A DNA stretch of 5,723 nt from Alphaproteobacteria bacterium (GCA_021774955.1 JAJFIN010000191.1:1-5723), one strand, 5' to 3'. Counted from the first letter of the stretch, positions 1 through 5,693 are shown. Program-made: numbers and translations. The notes: a model not told the origin generated them from the sequence alone.

Positions 1-579
1 TGATAATTGTTTTTGGTGAGTGAGATCGGAGGCAAAGGCCCAATCGGCAGGTAATCTAAGGATCGCTACATCTGCAAGCCATGGAAGGTCTGTACCTTCA
101 TCCTCCGTATCGGGATAAATAAATGCCGTATGGCCGATGACGTGAAAATAGTTGGATTGAATGGTCGGTCGGTAGGGGTTGCCCTCATTGGTGCCCGGCA
201 CACCTTCCCAATCCTGAACCAAGCGATAGGTGAGGGTGAGTGTTGCACCCGGCTTATGGGTGATGAGCCGCGAGGAAAGTGAGGGTTCGGCAATACTTGC
301 GAAGGACCCATTGACGACCGAGAGGTCTTCAATGGCGCGCCATAATTCCTGCTTACCGCCCCATTCAGAAGGTAGCGTGATCTTGGTCTCGCCGGATTTT
401 CGGCCTTTGAAGGTGACGGCGAAGTGAAGAGCAGTGAGCTTTTCTTGCTCAATGATTGGCGCCACTTGGTACTGGATGGGTCTTCCAGTCAACGGTTCGG
501 AAAGGGCTGCCTGAGGGGCACTTTCTGAGCAGGCGATTAAACCAATGATTGCTGATATGAAAATCGATACAAGTCGCAC
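1..579 (-). CDS. M61-peptidase-like lipoprotein, N-terminal part (truncated by window edge)
   Basis: This open frame gives 193 residues and continues past the left edge with no stop. I start it at GTG 579, which has AGGA eight bases upstream. This gives a compact lipoprotein signal: Arg2, a hydrophobic stretch 3-16, and the lipobox L-I-A-C with Cys17 followed by Ser, so an outer-membrane lipoprotein is expected. An in-frame ATG at 639 would add 20 residues before the signal, and it lies inside an intergenic palindrome, so I reject it. The mature part looks like the N-terminal beta domain of M61 (glycyl aminopeptidase-like) proteins, with LPSEWGG (69-75), NPYRP (134-138), YFHVIG (144-149) and LPADW (176-180). 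The catalytic HEXXH region would lie outside the window, so peptidase activity cannot be confirmed. The family assignment rests on remembered pattern, not a search. No clear promoter was found. Confidence 0.62.
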   Translation of the reverse strand, partial: MRLVSIFISAIIGLIACSESAPQAALSEPLTGRPIQYQVAPIIEQEKLTALHFAVTFKGRKSGETKITLPSEWGGKQELWRAIEDLSVVNGSFASIAEPSLSSRLITHKPGATLTLTYRLVQDWEGVPGTNEGNPYRPTIQSNYFHVIGHTAFIYPDTEDEGTDLPWLADVAILRLPADWAFASDLTHQKQLS

Positions 580-882
580 GCGATAATTCCTACTTTTGGC
601 AATGATAGGGCGGCATATCTGTTTATCATCCCACGTCATGCCGGACAAGCGTGAGCCACGATCCGGCATCCATACCGTGAGTTAATTCAAGTTAGCGAAG
701 GCAGGTGCGAGTGAGTTGATAGGAAAAGGGAATGGACACGGGTAGAGTGGCAGCCACTTTATTAAGCGGTGTACGTAGTAACAAATATTTTTGAAACACA
801 TGTTTCAGATGGATCTAAAGTGGATACTGCAATATCTTTTTTACGATACTCATCGACAATTGTACCCATACACGTCTGTTAC
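580..882. other. Gene-free gap of 303 bases between the lipoprotein and the small membrane protein
   Basis: No convincing ORF on either strand and no RNA gene was seen. The gap holds the palindromic repeat at 631-680 (listed separately) and two short dyads: AGTGGC-A-GCCACT at 746-758 and TGAAACA-CA-TGTTTCA at 792-807. It must contain the 3' end of the small membrane-protein transcript and the promoter of the lipoprotein gene, but I found no strong -35/-10 pair and no clear hairpin followed by a T-run for either. Confidence 0.6.
631..680. repeat. Intergenic palindromic repeat, REP-like
   Basis: The arms ATGCCGGA (638-645) and TCCGGCAT (662-669) are perfect inverted repeats. An inner stem CGTG (650-653) / CACG (657-660) closes on a three-base loop, so the whole can fold as a two-part stem with an internal bulge. 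The flanks (CGTC before the left arm, CCATAC after the right) fit the style of 'gtcatgccgg...ccggcatcca' repeats scattered between genes in many alphaproteobacteria. Only one copy is in this window, so calling it a repeat is from knowledge of the class, not from repetition seen here. It could also act as a transcript-end structure. Confidence 0.5.
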
Positions 883-1371
883 CTACACCTGACGCGATAT
901 CACGAGAGGGTATAGACCGCAAATGATCAATGCAATTCCTAGAGGTAGACCCAACTTGTCATCGTTGATATACGCTTGCTTACTCTGTTCGTATGATTTA
1001 ACCAACTCCGCACCAATTTTAATCTCCCATACCAGATAGGCCGCCTTACCAGCGACAGGATCCTTTTTCCTGTCAGCGTATAGCACAGCTACCTTGTATT
1101 TCGAGTTTTTTAGAGATTTGTAGATTTGATGATGCCCGTTCATCTTCGACAACACTCTAAATCGATTGGAATTGTTGGATAATGTGAAAGTAGTATCGTA
1201 TTTGGACTTGGATAATGTTTCGATGAACCCTTCAGTATAAAGAAGAGTACCTTTGGGAGGAACATTATCTCCCGCATTGCTCCAACCGACGATAAACCAT
1301 ACCCCCAATCCCACACTAATTAGTGCAAGCGCAATTAGCATGGTTGTGCCAAAGCTGTGCTTTCCTTGCAT
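883..1371 (-). CDS. Small membrane protein, TM-domain-TM, unknown function
   Basis: The 162-residue protein starts at ATG 1371, with GGA six bases upstream. I do not recognise the family. Two hydrophobic segments are clear: about 9-30 and about 140-158. Between them is a 110-residue, Lys/Tyr-rich, mostly polar domain with alternating hydrophobic positions that suggest beta strands (for example KYKVAVLYAD at 91-100 and AAYLVWEIKIG at 110-120). The short ends are positive (Gln-Gly-Lys-His at the start, Ser-Arg-Gln-Val at the end), so both ends are probably cytoplasmic and the middle domain extracytoplasmic. It lies 47 bases after the GST stop on the same strand and could be co-transcribed. The gene is AT-rich: a hand count gives 22/60 GC for 1081-1140 and 24/60 for 1201-1260, well below its neighbours. 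The frame and start are solid; the function is unknown. Confidence 0.75.
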   Translation of the reverse strand: MQGKHSFGTTMLIALALISVGLGVWFIVGWSNAGDNVPPKGTLLYTEGFIETLSKSKYDTTFTLSNNSNRFRVLSKMNGHHQIYKSLKNSKYKVAVLYADRKKDPVAGKAAYLVWEIKIGAELVKSYEQSKQAYINDDKLGLPLGIALIICGLYPLVISRQV

Positions 1372-1418
1372 TTACGTTCCAATCGATTTGGATGAGGGAC
1401 ATCTGCGCTCTTTCCAAT

Positions 1419-2042
1419 TCACTCCTGCATCGATTTCTTGACCGCTTCGCGTTCGCCGATTTGGCCTTTCCACCGATTGAAATGAGTGTAGCTATCGGGC
1501 ATATCAAATTCGGTGACCCGCGGGAAGAAATCGACCGCGCAATAGGCGGTGATATCGGCGGCGGTATAGCGGTCACCAGCAATGTATTCTTTGTCGGCGA
1601 GTTCCTTGTTCAAGATTTTCAGGCGATTATTGGCGATGCCGCGCTGAATTTCTCCGAACTCCCCAACTTGCTTTTCAAGCGCGGCCATCATCGGATTGGT
1701 ATGACGGAAAGCCCCGGCCATCGGCATCAGAAGTTCAAACTCCATGCGGCGCGACCACATATCGATCAGCGCTTGTTCTTTGAAGTCTGTGCCCAGAAGG
1801 TTTGGCTCGGGATAGAGACCTTCGAGATAGTGGCAGATCGACATGGTTTCGAGAAGGATGGTGCCATCGTCAAGCTCTAAAGCCGGGACGCGGGCATTGG
1901 GTGCAACTTTTCGGTAATCCTCAGCTTTGTGCTCGCCCTTTAAGATGTCGATACCGACTTTTGGGATATCGATATTCTTTTCTTCCATGAAGATGCGCAC
2001 GCGGCGTGGGTTAAGCGCGACTTTGTTGTCGTAGAATTTCAT
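1419..2042 (-). CDS. Glutathione S-transferase, GTT2-like
   Basis: This cytosolic enzyme conjugates glutathione to electrophiles or handles glutathione-linked redox chemistry; the substrate cannot be read from sequence. I start at ATG 2042, with GAGAGG six bases upstream. An in-frame start at 2075 would add 11 residues not expected before the first thioredoxin-fold strand. At 207 residues the length is typical. The N-terminal domain (about 1-80) has NPRRVR (11-16), the cis-proline motif RVPALELDDG (51-60, Pro53) and Glu65-Thr66, which bind the gamma-glutamyl part of glutathione. The all-helical C-terminal domain has FRHTNP (112-117) and the capping motif TAAD (160-163). There is no classic Ser/Cys at the start of helix 1 (Asn11 instead). 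This is usual for GTT2-like forms, in which a histidine and serine in the C-terminal domain are thought to activate a water; His114 is a candidate here, by inference. Confidence 0.92.
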   Translation of the reverse strand: MKFYDNKVALNPRRVRIFMEEKNIDIPKVGIDILKGEHKAEDYRKVAPNARVPALELDDGTILLETMSICHYLEGLYPEPNLLGTDFKEQALIDMWSRRMEFELLMPMAGAFRHTNPMMAALEKQVGEFGEIQRGIANNRLKILNKELADKEYIAGDRYTAADITAYCAVDFFPRVTEFDMPDSYTHFNRWKGQIGEREAVKKSMQE

Positions 2043-2229
2043 GATGGGCCTCTCATTGTTCAGCGGTGATTTCAATCGCGGGCAGTTTTATTGCCGGATT
2101 TGTTGTTGTTTAAATATCGCGAAACAGTTTAGGGGAGCCCACAGGCTTTGGGTAGGAGAGATCCATAACGTCAGCGTGAGCCTGCACACATTGTGAGGGC
2201 TTTACCCGCTTTTACCGACAAGTGGCTTT

Positions 2230-2736
2230 TTATGCCGCGTGGGCGGTGTTGTCGTTGTCAGCGAAATCCCGGCGCAGGGCGGCCAAATAAGCGCTGATTG
2301 GGCGTCCCACTTTGTTCTTTTTTATTTGGACTTCTTGGATGTCCATGACTTCGAGCGGATGTTGACCGCAGAACTCCTCGAGTTCTTTTGCGGCTTTTTT
2401 GACCGACGATCCGCCATGGGTGATGACGAAGGAGACTTGCGAAAGTTCCTCGCGATAGCGTTCGGCGAAATCTCGCATCGGGGAAGCTATGTGGCCCGCC
2501 CAAAGGGGGGCTGCGAGAATGATCAGGTCATATTTGCGGAGCGGTGCGGTTACCGGTGTGATCTCTGATGCCCTGTGCCTCAAGCTCTCAAAAATAGCTC
2601 GGATCGCGCCCGACAATCCTTTGCGTGGCCTCTCTTCGATGAGCTCTGTTAGGTCTGCGCCGAGCCTGCCGGCGAGTTCTTCAGCGACTTTGCGGGTGTT
2701 TCCAGTGAAAGAATAATAAACAACAAGCGTTTTCAT
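2230..2736 (-). CDS. Short-chain flavodoxin-family protein (FMN-binding)
   Basis: A 168-residue cytosolic flavodoxin-fold protein that should bind FMN and carry electrons or act as a quinone/NAD(P)H oxidoreductase; the partner is unknown. The first strand MKTLVVYY leads into the phosphate loop S9-F-T-G-N-T14. The second flavin loop is around APLWAGHIASP (76-86) and the third around THGGSS (106-111). I start at ATG 2736 with GGAGAA just upstream. An in-frame GTG at 2763 would add 9 residues, has no ribosome site, and falls in a leader hairpin. The tail (139-168) is basic then acidic (KKNKVGR, later DFADNDN), possibly for partner docking. The upstream region has an FNR/FixK-type box, a -10 element and an SD-covering hairpin, so expression may respond to low oxygen. 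The gap to the GST gene (187 bases) suggests separate transcription. Confidence 0.9.
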   Translation of the reverse strand: MKTLVVYYSFTGNTRKVAEELAGRLGADLTELIEERPRKGLSGAIRAIFESLRHRASEITPVTAPLRKYDLIILAAPLWAGHIASPMRDFAERYREELSQVSFVITHGGSSVKKAAKELEEFCGQHPLEVMDIQEVQIKKNKVGRPISAYLAALRRDFADNDNTAHAA

Positions 2737-2737
2737 T

Positions 2738-2763
2738 GTGCTTCTCCAAATGCAGAGAGGCAC
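2738..2763 (-). promoter_or_regulatory. Leader hairpin covering the flavodoxin ribosome binding site
   Basis: Read on the minus strand, the 26 bases just before the flavodoxin start pair end to end. GUGC pairs with GCAC (4 bp), one C-A mismatch follows, then UCUC pairs with GAGA (4 bp), then two G-U pairs, leaving a four-base loop CAUU. The 3' strand of the stem contains the whole SD (GGAGAA) and ends two bases before AUG is reached. Such a fold would hide the ribosome site. Known analogues are RNA thermometers and other SD-sequestering leaders, but no ROSE or fourU signature is clear here. The fold is seen in sequence; its effect is inferred. Confidence 0.45.
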
Positions 2764-2820
2764 CGTTCTCGATCACCGCGCTCTCTGTGAGCGGAATTGT
2801 TAGAAGTTTGTTTGGGCCAG

Positions 2821-2826
2821 AATATA
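2821..2826 (-). promoter_or_regulatory. Probable -10 element of the flavodoxin promoter
   Basis: TATATT on the minus strand matches five of six bases of TATAAT. The base stretch 17 upstream (CAAAGC) does not resemble a -35 element, while a perfect FNR-type box sits in its place. The transcript would have a leader of about 75-80 bases, which includes a weak stem CGCTC/GAGCG (2779-2793) and the SD-covering hairpin. Confidence 0.4.
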
Positions 2827-2846
2827 GGAGAAAGATGCGAAGAGCT

Positions 2847-2860
2847 TTGATTGCGATCAA
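2847..2860 (-). promoter_or_regulatory. FNR/FixK-type binding site upstream of the flavodoxin gene
   Basis: The sequence TTGAT-TGCG-ATCAA is a perfect match to the FNR/Anr/FixK consensus TTGAT-N4-ATCAA. It starts just after the MFS stop codon, so it is not coding. On the minus strand a -10-like TATATT (2826-2821) follows, with predicted start point near 2812-2814. That puts the box centre about 40 bases upstream, the spacing of activator-dependent (class II) FNR promoters. No -35 match is present at the right place, as expected for such promoters. This predicts activation of the flavodoxin gene under low oxygen. Confidence 0.6.
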
Positions 2861-2868
2861 GTCGATTT

Positions 2869-4101
2869 CTACTCGGCAGGTGCCGGAGGGACAACCGGTT
2901 TTCGGATCGAGAACGTTGTCTCATTGTCCGGCTTGGGATCGAACGGCACGAGTTGCGATAGCACCAACGAGGCCATGGCGATACCGGAGCCGATCAAGAA
3001 CACGGCGGTGTTTGACACGATCCATATGAGGCCCAAGATGGCCGGCAGGCCAACAGCGGCAATGTGGTTGATCGAAAAGGCGACTCCGGCGGTTGGCGCG
3101 ATATCGGCGGGATGGGCGATCTTTTGGAAATAGGTTTTGATCGCGATGGCCAGCGCGAAGAAAACATGATCGAGCAGATAAAGCCCGGCGGCGACGCGAC
3201 CATCATCGACAAAAGCGTAGGACGTGAAGATGAAGATGAGGGCAATATATTCGCAGGTCAGCGCCCGGCGTTCGCCCCAGCGATGGATCAAGCGGCCGAT
3301 CTTCGGTGCCAGCCAGATATTCATGGTCTGAGTGACAACATAAAGCGTGGTCATCAGCTCAATGCGAAAGCCGAACTTCTCGACCATTAAGAAACCGGCG
3401 AAGACGACAAAAATCTGTCGCCGGGCACCGCTCAAGAATGTCAGCGCGTAATAAAGCCAATAGCGTTTGCGCAGAACGAGATGCTTGTGTTGTTCGACCT
3501 TGGCTTCGAATTTTGGGAAGCTCATGAATGCGATGAGCGCCAAGGCGATGGTCAAGCCACCACCGGCAAGGTAGATCGCCTCATAGGGCAGGCCGAGCAC
3601 CAGCCATAAAAGATAGATGAGACCATAGGCAACGAGGCTGGCAGTGGAGCCCACCGCAAGCAGGCGCCCAAGCATTTCTGGTGCGCGATCCTTATCGATC
3701 CATTGCAGCGTCAGGCTTTGGTTCATGGTTTCGTAATAGTGGAAACCAATCGACATCAAGATCGTCGTGCAATAAAGGCCGAAGGCGGACGGGAAAAACC
3801 CGGTTAGCGATGTGCCGATGCCGAGAAGGAGGAGCGAGACCAGTGCGAAGGTCTGCTCGCGGACGATAAGCAACACAAAGACAGCGGTGAACGCTAGAAA
3901 GCCCGGAATTTCGCGCAGGGATTGCAGCATGCCGATTTCACGGCCGGTGAATTGCGCGACTTCGATGGTGAAATTGTCAAGTAGGGGCCGCCATATCGAA
4001 AATGACAGCGGCATAGCGGCGGCCATGATGAACAGCAGCATGACAGGTTCGTTGCGCCAGGCTGCCAATTTGGCGATGGCGGTGGTTCGGACTTTATTCA
4101 C
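2869..4101 (-). CDS. MFS transporter, substrate unknown
   Basis: A 410-residue inner-membrane carrier of the major facilitator superfamily with about 12 predicted membrane segments: roughly 20-38, 63-80, 84-102, 106-121, 148-170, 173-193, 215-240, 247-266, 283-298, 303-322, 336-356 and 358-385. The central cytoplasmic loop (196-214) is basic. A motif-A-like loop GRLIHRWGERR (269-279) lies between segments 8 and 9; the matching loop after segment 2 is degenerate. SLREIPGFLAF (61-71) puts Arg63 and Glu64 at or in the second segment, and ARR at 226-228 begins segment 7; buried charges like these often serve coupling or binding. The tail is proline-rich (VVPPAPAE). The start is GTG 4101: an in-frame stop lies 33 bases upstream and no ATG intervenes, although the SD is weak. 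A sigma70-like promoter lies just upstream. Substrate, uptake or efflux cannot be decided from sequence. Confidence 0.9.
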   Translation of the reverse strand: MNKVRTTAIAKLAAWRNEPVMLLFIMAAAMPLSFSIWRPLLDNFTIEVAQFTGREIGMLQSLREIPGFLAFTAVFVLLIVREQTFALVSLLLLGIGTSLTGFFPSAFGLYCTTILMSIGFHYYETMNQSLTLQWIDKDRAPEMLGRLLAVGSTASLVAYGLIYLLWLVLGLPYEAIYLAGGGLTIALALIAFMSFPKFEAKVEQHKHLVLRKRYWLYYALTFLSGARRQIFVVFAGFLMVEKFGFRIELMTTLYVVTQTMNIWLAPKIGRLIHRWGERRALTCEYIALIFIFTSYAFVDDGRVAAGLYLLDHVFFALAIAIKTYFQKIAHPADIAPTAGVAFSINHIAAVGLPAILGLIWIVSNTAVFLIGSGIAMASLVLSQLVPFDPKPDNETTFSIRKPVVPPAPAE

Positions 4102-4128
4102 GTAGGGGTGCTCGCTTTCTATGCGGCT

Positions 4129-4156
4129 ATTCTACCGTCTTTGGATGCGCGAGCAA
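4129..4156 (-). promoter_or_regulatory. Probable sigma70-type promoter of the MFS gene
   Basis: On the minus strand TTGCTC (4156-4151, four of six to TTGACA) is followed after 16 bases by TAGAAT (4134-4129, five of six to TATAAT). The predicted start point near 4122 leaves a leader of about 20 bases before the GTG start at 4101. Spacing and position both fit; no experiment supports it. Confidence 0.45.
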
Positions 4157-4211
4157 ACCGCCGGTTATGGAGTCGTCGTGAACAGGCGGGGATATGTGAT
4201 TTGTGAACAAG

Positions 4212-4257
4212 AAGTTGGTTTCCTGTGCCCCTTGCGAGGCACAGGTTGTAGCAACTT
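4212..4257 (-). terminator. Hairpin, probable terminator of the propeller-protein gene
   Basis: A perfect 8-bp stem, CCTGTGCC (4222-4229) / GGCACAGG (4238-4245), has an 8-base loop and is enclosed by a second stem, AAGTTG (4212-4217) / CAACTT (4252-4257), with unpaired bases between. It begins 18 bases after the stop codon at 4275. On the minus strand the outer stem is followed by CTTGTT, which is only moderately T-rich, so termination may be weak or partly factor-dependent. Confidence 0.5.
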
Positions 4258-4274
4258 GTGTGAGTGATTGTTTC

Positions 4275-5552
4275 TTATGGCTTGTTGATTGCCACCGGAC
4301 CGGAGTGACTGGAAGCATCATTGTCAAAACCGACCAACAAGGAATCAGATCCTTGACCCAAAGCGAGTGCCTCTGCTCGATCATCATCGAAGGCTTTAAC
4401 AATTTTGATGTCGGCAGGATTCGGAGTTTTACCTTCTCTTAACCAGGATTTGTCCTCCCAAACATTACCATAAATCTTGTATACGACGGAACAGTTTTTC
4501 CTGGGGTCACCATCTTTCTTGGGTTCTGAATCATAAGACATAGTCGCCCAAAGTTCTCCATTCTTATCGGTGAGCAGGGATGAGATATATCTCTCGTGGG
4601 CATTTTTTGATCCCAATTTGCTGGTGAGACACGATACATGTGACGCGACTTTATAGTTGACCTTTTTTGTGTTTTTGAGGTCGATTTCTTTTAGCCACGT
4701 GCCAGCGTTCAATGAGAAGAGGAATAGAGAACCATCCGTTTCCTTCCATTCGCTGGCAGTAGAATCTGCGAGGCGTACGCCGCGGTGGCTCAAAATCACT
4801 TCAAATTTGCCCATATATTTTCGACAGGCTAGGCCTTCATAGTTCCAACGTTTTTTTTCCTCAAATGGATTAACAAGTTTGATTGATTTATTGATTATGC
4901 CTTTCCAGCTTCCATTGTTGGTCAAAGTGATGTGAAACAAACGGCCCTGAGATTCATTTGCTAGTAGGGTTACTGTTTTGCCATCCGCAGATTGGTCGAG
5001 GATACAGAGATCTTCAAGGTCATTTGGCATTTTCTCTTTGCCAAGACTTATTGCTGCGCCCAGATCAACTCTGGAGAATTTATAGTTGGGAACCGCTGCC
5101 GTTCCTTCATTTTTTACCGTGCCAAGATACCTCGGAGATTGTGATCTTGTAGGTTTGTCAAAAATAAATATGGGTCCGCCTGGATTCTTTTGATCATGAA
5201 CATAAACCCATTCCTTTTCAGAGATTTTCCCAAGGCCGCTGATATCGTTATTTACCGGCTTAGTCGGTGCTGCTTGCGTTGAAGTTGTTACTTTTGGCGC
5301 AGGGCTTGAATGATACCCTCCATCGTGATGCCAATTGGGATGATCGAAATTCATCATGGCATATTGAACGCCGTAGCCCGCGAGCGCGACAAGGGCGAAT
5401 GTGAGAAATAATCTGCCAGCGAAGTTTGTGGTTAAACCTTGAATACTTGGCAATGGAATGCCAATGATCCGTCGAAGTAAGTCAATCAGTGCAATGAGAA
5501 TGAGCCCTGCTAGCCCATAATGAACAAGTGTGTGAATGAGTGCGTTTTCCAT
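4275..5552 (-). CDS. Membrane-anchored protein with beta-propeller-like extracytoplasmic domain, unknown function
   Basis: I start at ATG 5552 (425 residues), which has a run of six G four bases upstream; an in-frame ATG at 5567 (430 residues) has no SD but is possible. In the 425 numbering, membrane segments lie at about 7-26 and 47-66. The Arg-Arg loop between them is probably cytoplasmic, which places the large C-terminal part outside. A His-rich linker (68-87) and a Thr/Pro/Ala stretch follow. The domain from about 105 onward has repeated strand-like units and three acidic turns, E-D-L (180-182), E-G-L-A (239-242) and E-A-L-A-L (394-398), then LLVGFDND (405-412). This resembles the calcium-type propellers of the DUF3616, SdiA-regulated and phytase-like groups, but I recognise no exact family and no catalytic set. 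Cysteines at 183, 243, 308 and 354 could form disulfides. The gene is AT-rich (19/60 GC in 4861-4920). It diverges from the gene at the right edge. Confidence 0.72.
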   Translation of the reverse strand: MENALIHTLVHYGLAGLILIALIDLLRRIIGIPLPSIQGLTTNFAGRLFLTFALVALAGYGVQYAMMNFDHPNWHHDGGYHSSPAPKVTTSTQAAPTKPVNNDISGLGKISEKEWVYVHDQKNPGGPIFIFDKPTRSQSPRYLGTVKNEGTAAVPNYKFSRVDLGAAISLGKEKMPNDLEDLCILDQSADGKTVTLLANESQGRLFHITLTNNGSWKGIINKSIKLVNPFEEKKRWNYEGLACRKYMGKFEVILSHRGVRLADSTASEWKETDGSLFLFSLNAGTWLKEIDLKNTKKVNYKVASHVSCLTSKLGSKNAHERYISSLLTDKNGELWATMSYDSEPKKDGDPRKNCSVVYKIYGNVWEDKSWLREGKTPNPADIKIVKAFDDDRAEALALGQGSDSLLVGFDNDASSHSGPVAINKP

Positions 5553-5582
5553 GAAGCCCCCCGGCATTTGGTGTGAATGTGT

Positions 5583-5610
5583 ACGCCTACATTGTCGACA
5601 TATTAGGCGT
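5583..5610. promoter_or_regulatory. 28-base dyad, candidate operator in a divergent gap
   Basis: ACGCCTA (5583-5589) and TAGGCGT (5604-5610) are perfect inverted repeats. Exactly centred between them is the perfect palindrome TGTCGACA (5593-5600), with three unmatched bases on each side. Thus 11 of 14 base pairs across the centre are symmetric. The centre is 44 bases upstream of the propeller-gene start and about 97 bases upstream of the probable rightward gene, so it lies where a promoter of the former is expected. The pattern fits a site for a dimeric or tetrameric regulator; the regulator is unknown. Confidence 0.45.
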
Positions 5611-5693
5611 TCTCATATGTGCAGTCTCGGTCAATTGCGCGAGAAGAGAGGGTTCACAAAGAAGTGTTGTGGATAAGCCGGCACAGGAAACCG

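Noticed and set aside
66..452. Minus-strand ORF of 128 residues
   Set aside because: It overlaps the lipoprotein gene in another frame on the same strand, is Pro/Ser/Arg-rich with no domain-like pattern, and has no ribosome site; it is a shadow frame.
679..698. CtrA-like site near the TTAATTCAAGTTAG stretch
   Set aside because: The second half is TAGC, not TTAA, at the required spacing.
1323..1880. Plus-strand ORF of 185 residues opposite the GST gene
   Set aside because: It is the antisense frame of a clear GST; no start signal or recognisable pattern was seen.
2090..2117. Possible GST promoter (TTTAAA, 16 bases, AATAAA on the minus strand)
   Set aside because: Both elements match only four of six bases in an AT-rich gap, which is too weak to annotate.
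2181..2198. Hairpin CCT(g)CACA-CAT-TGTGAGG after the flavodoxin stop
   Set aside because: The stem is short and bulged and has no T-run on the minus strand, so I do not call it a terminator.
2784..2803. Resemblance to the lac operator (TGTGAGCGGA followed by ATTGTTA)
   Set aside because: Ten bases match one half, but the remainder is not arranged as a LacI-type dyad. No lac-like gene is nearby, so coincidence is more likely.
2847..2860. The TTGAT/ATCAA dyad as a terminator of the MFS gene
   Set aside because: A 5-bp AT-rich stem without a following T-run would be too weak; a protein-binding site fits better.
4127..4402. Minus-strand ORF of 91 residues across the terminator hairpin
   Set aside because: It overlaps the 3' end of the propeller-like gene out of frame, runs through the hairpin and the MFS promoter, and has no plausible product.
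5600..5634. Possible propeller-gene promoter (TTGACC and TAATAT on the minus strand)
   Set aside because: The two elements are 23 bases apart, too far for a sigma70 promoter.
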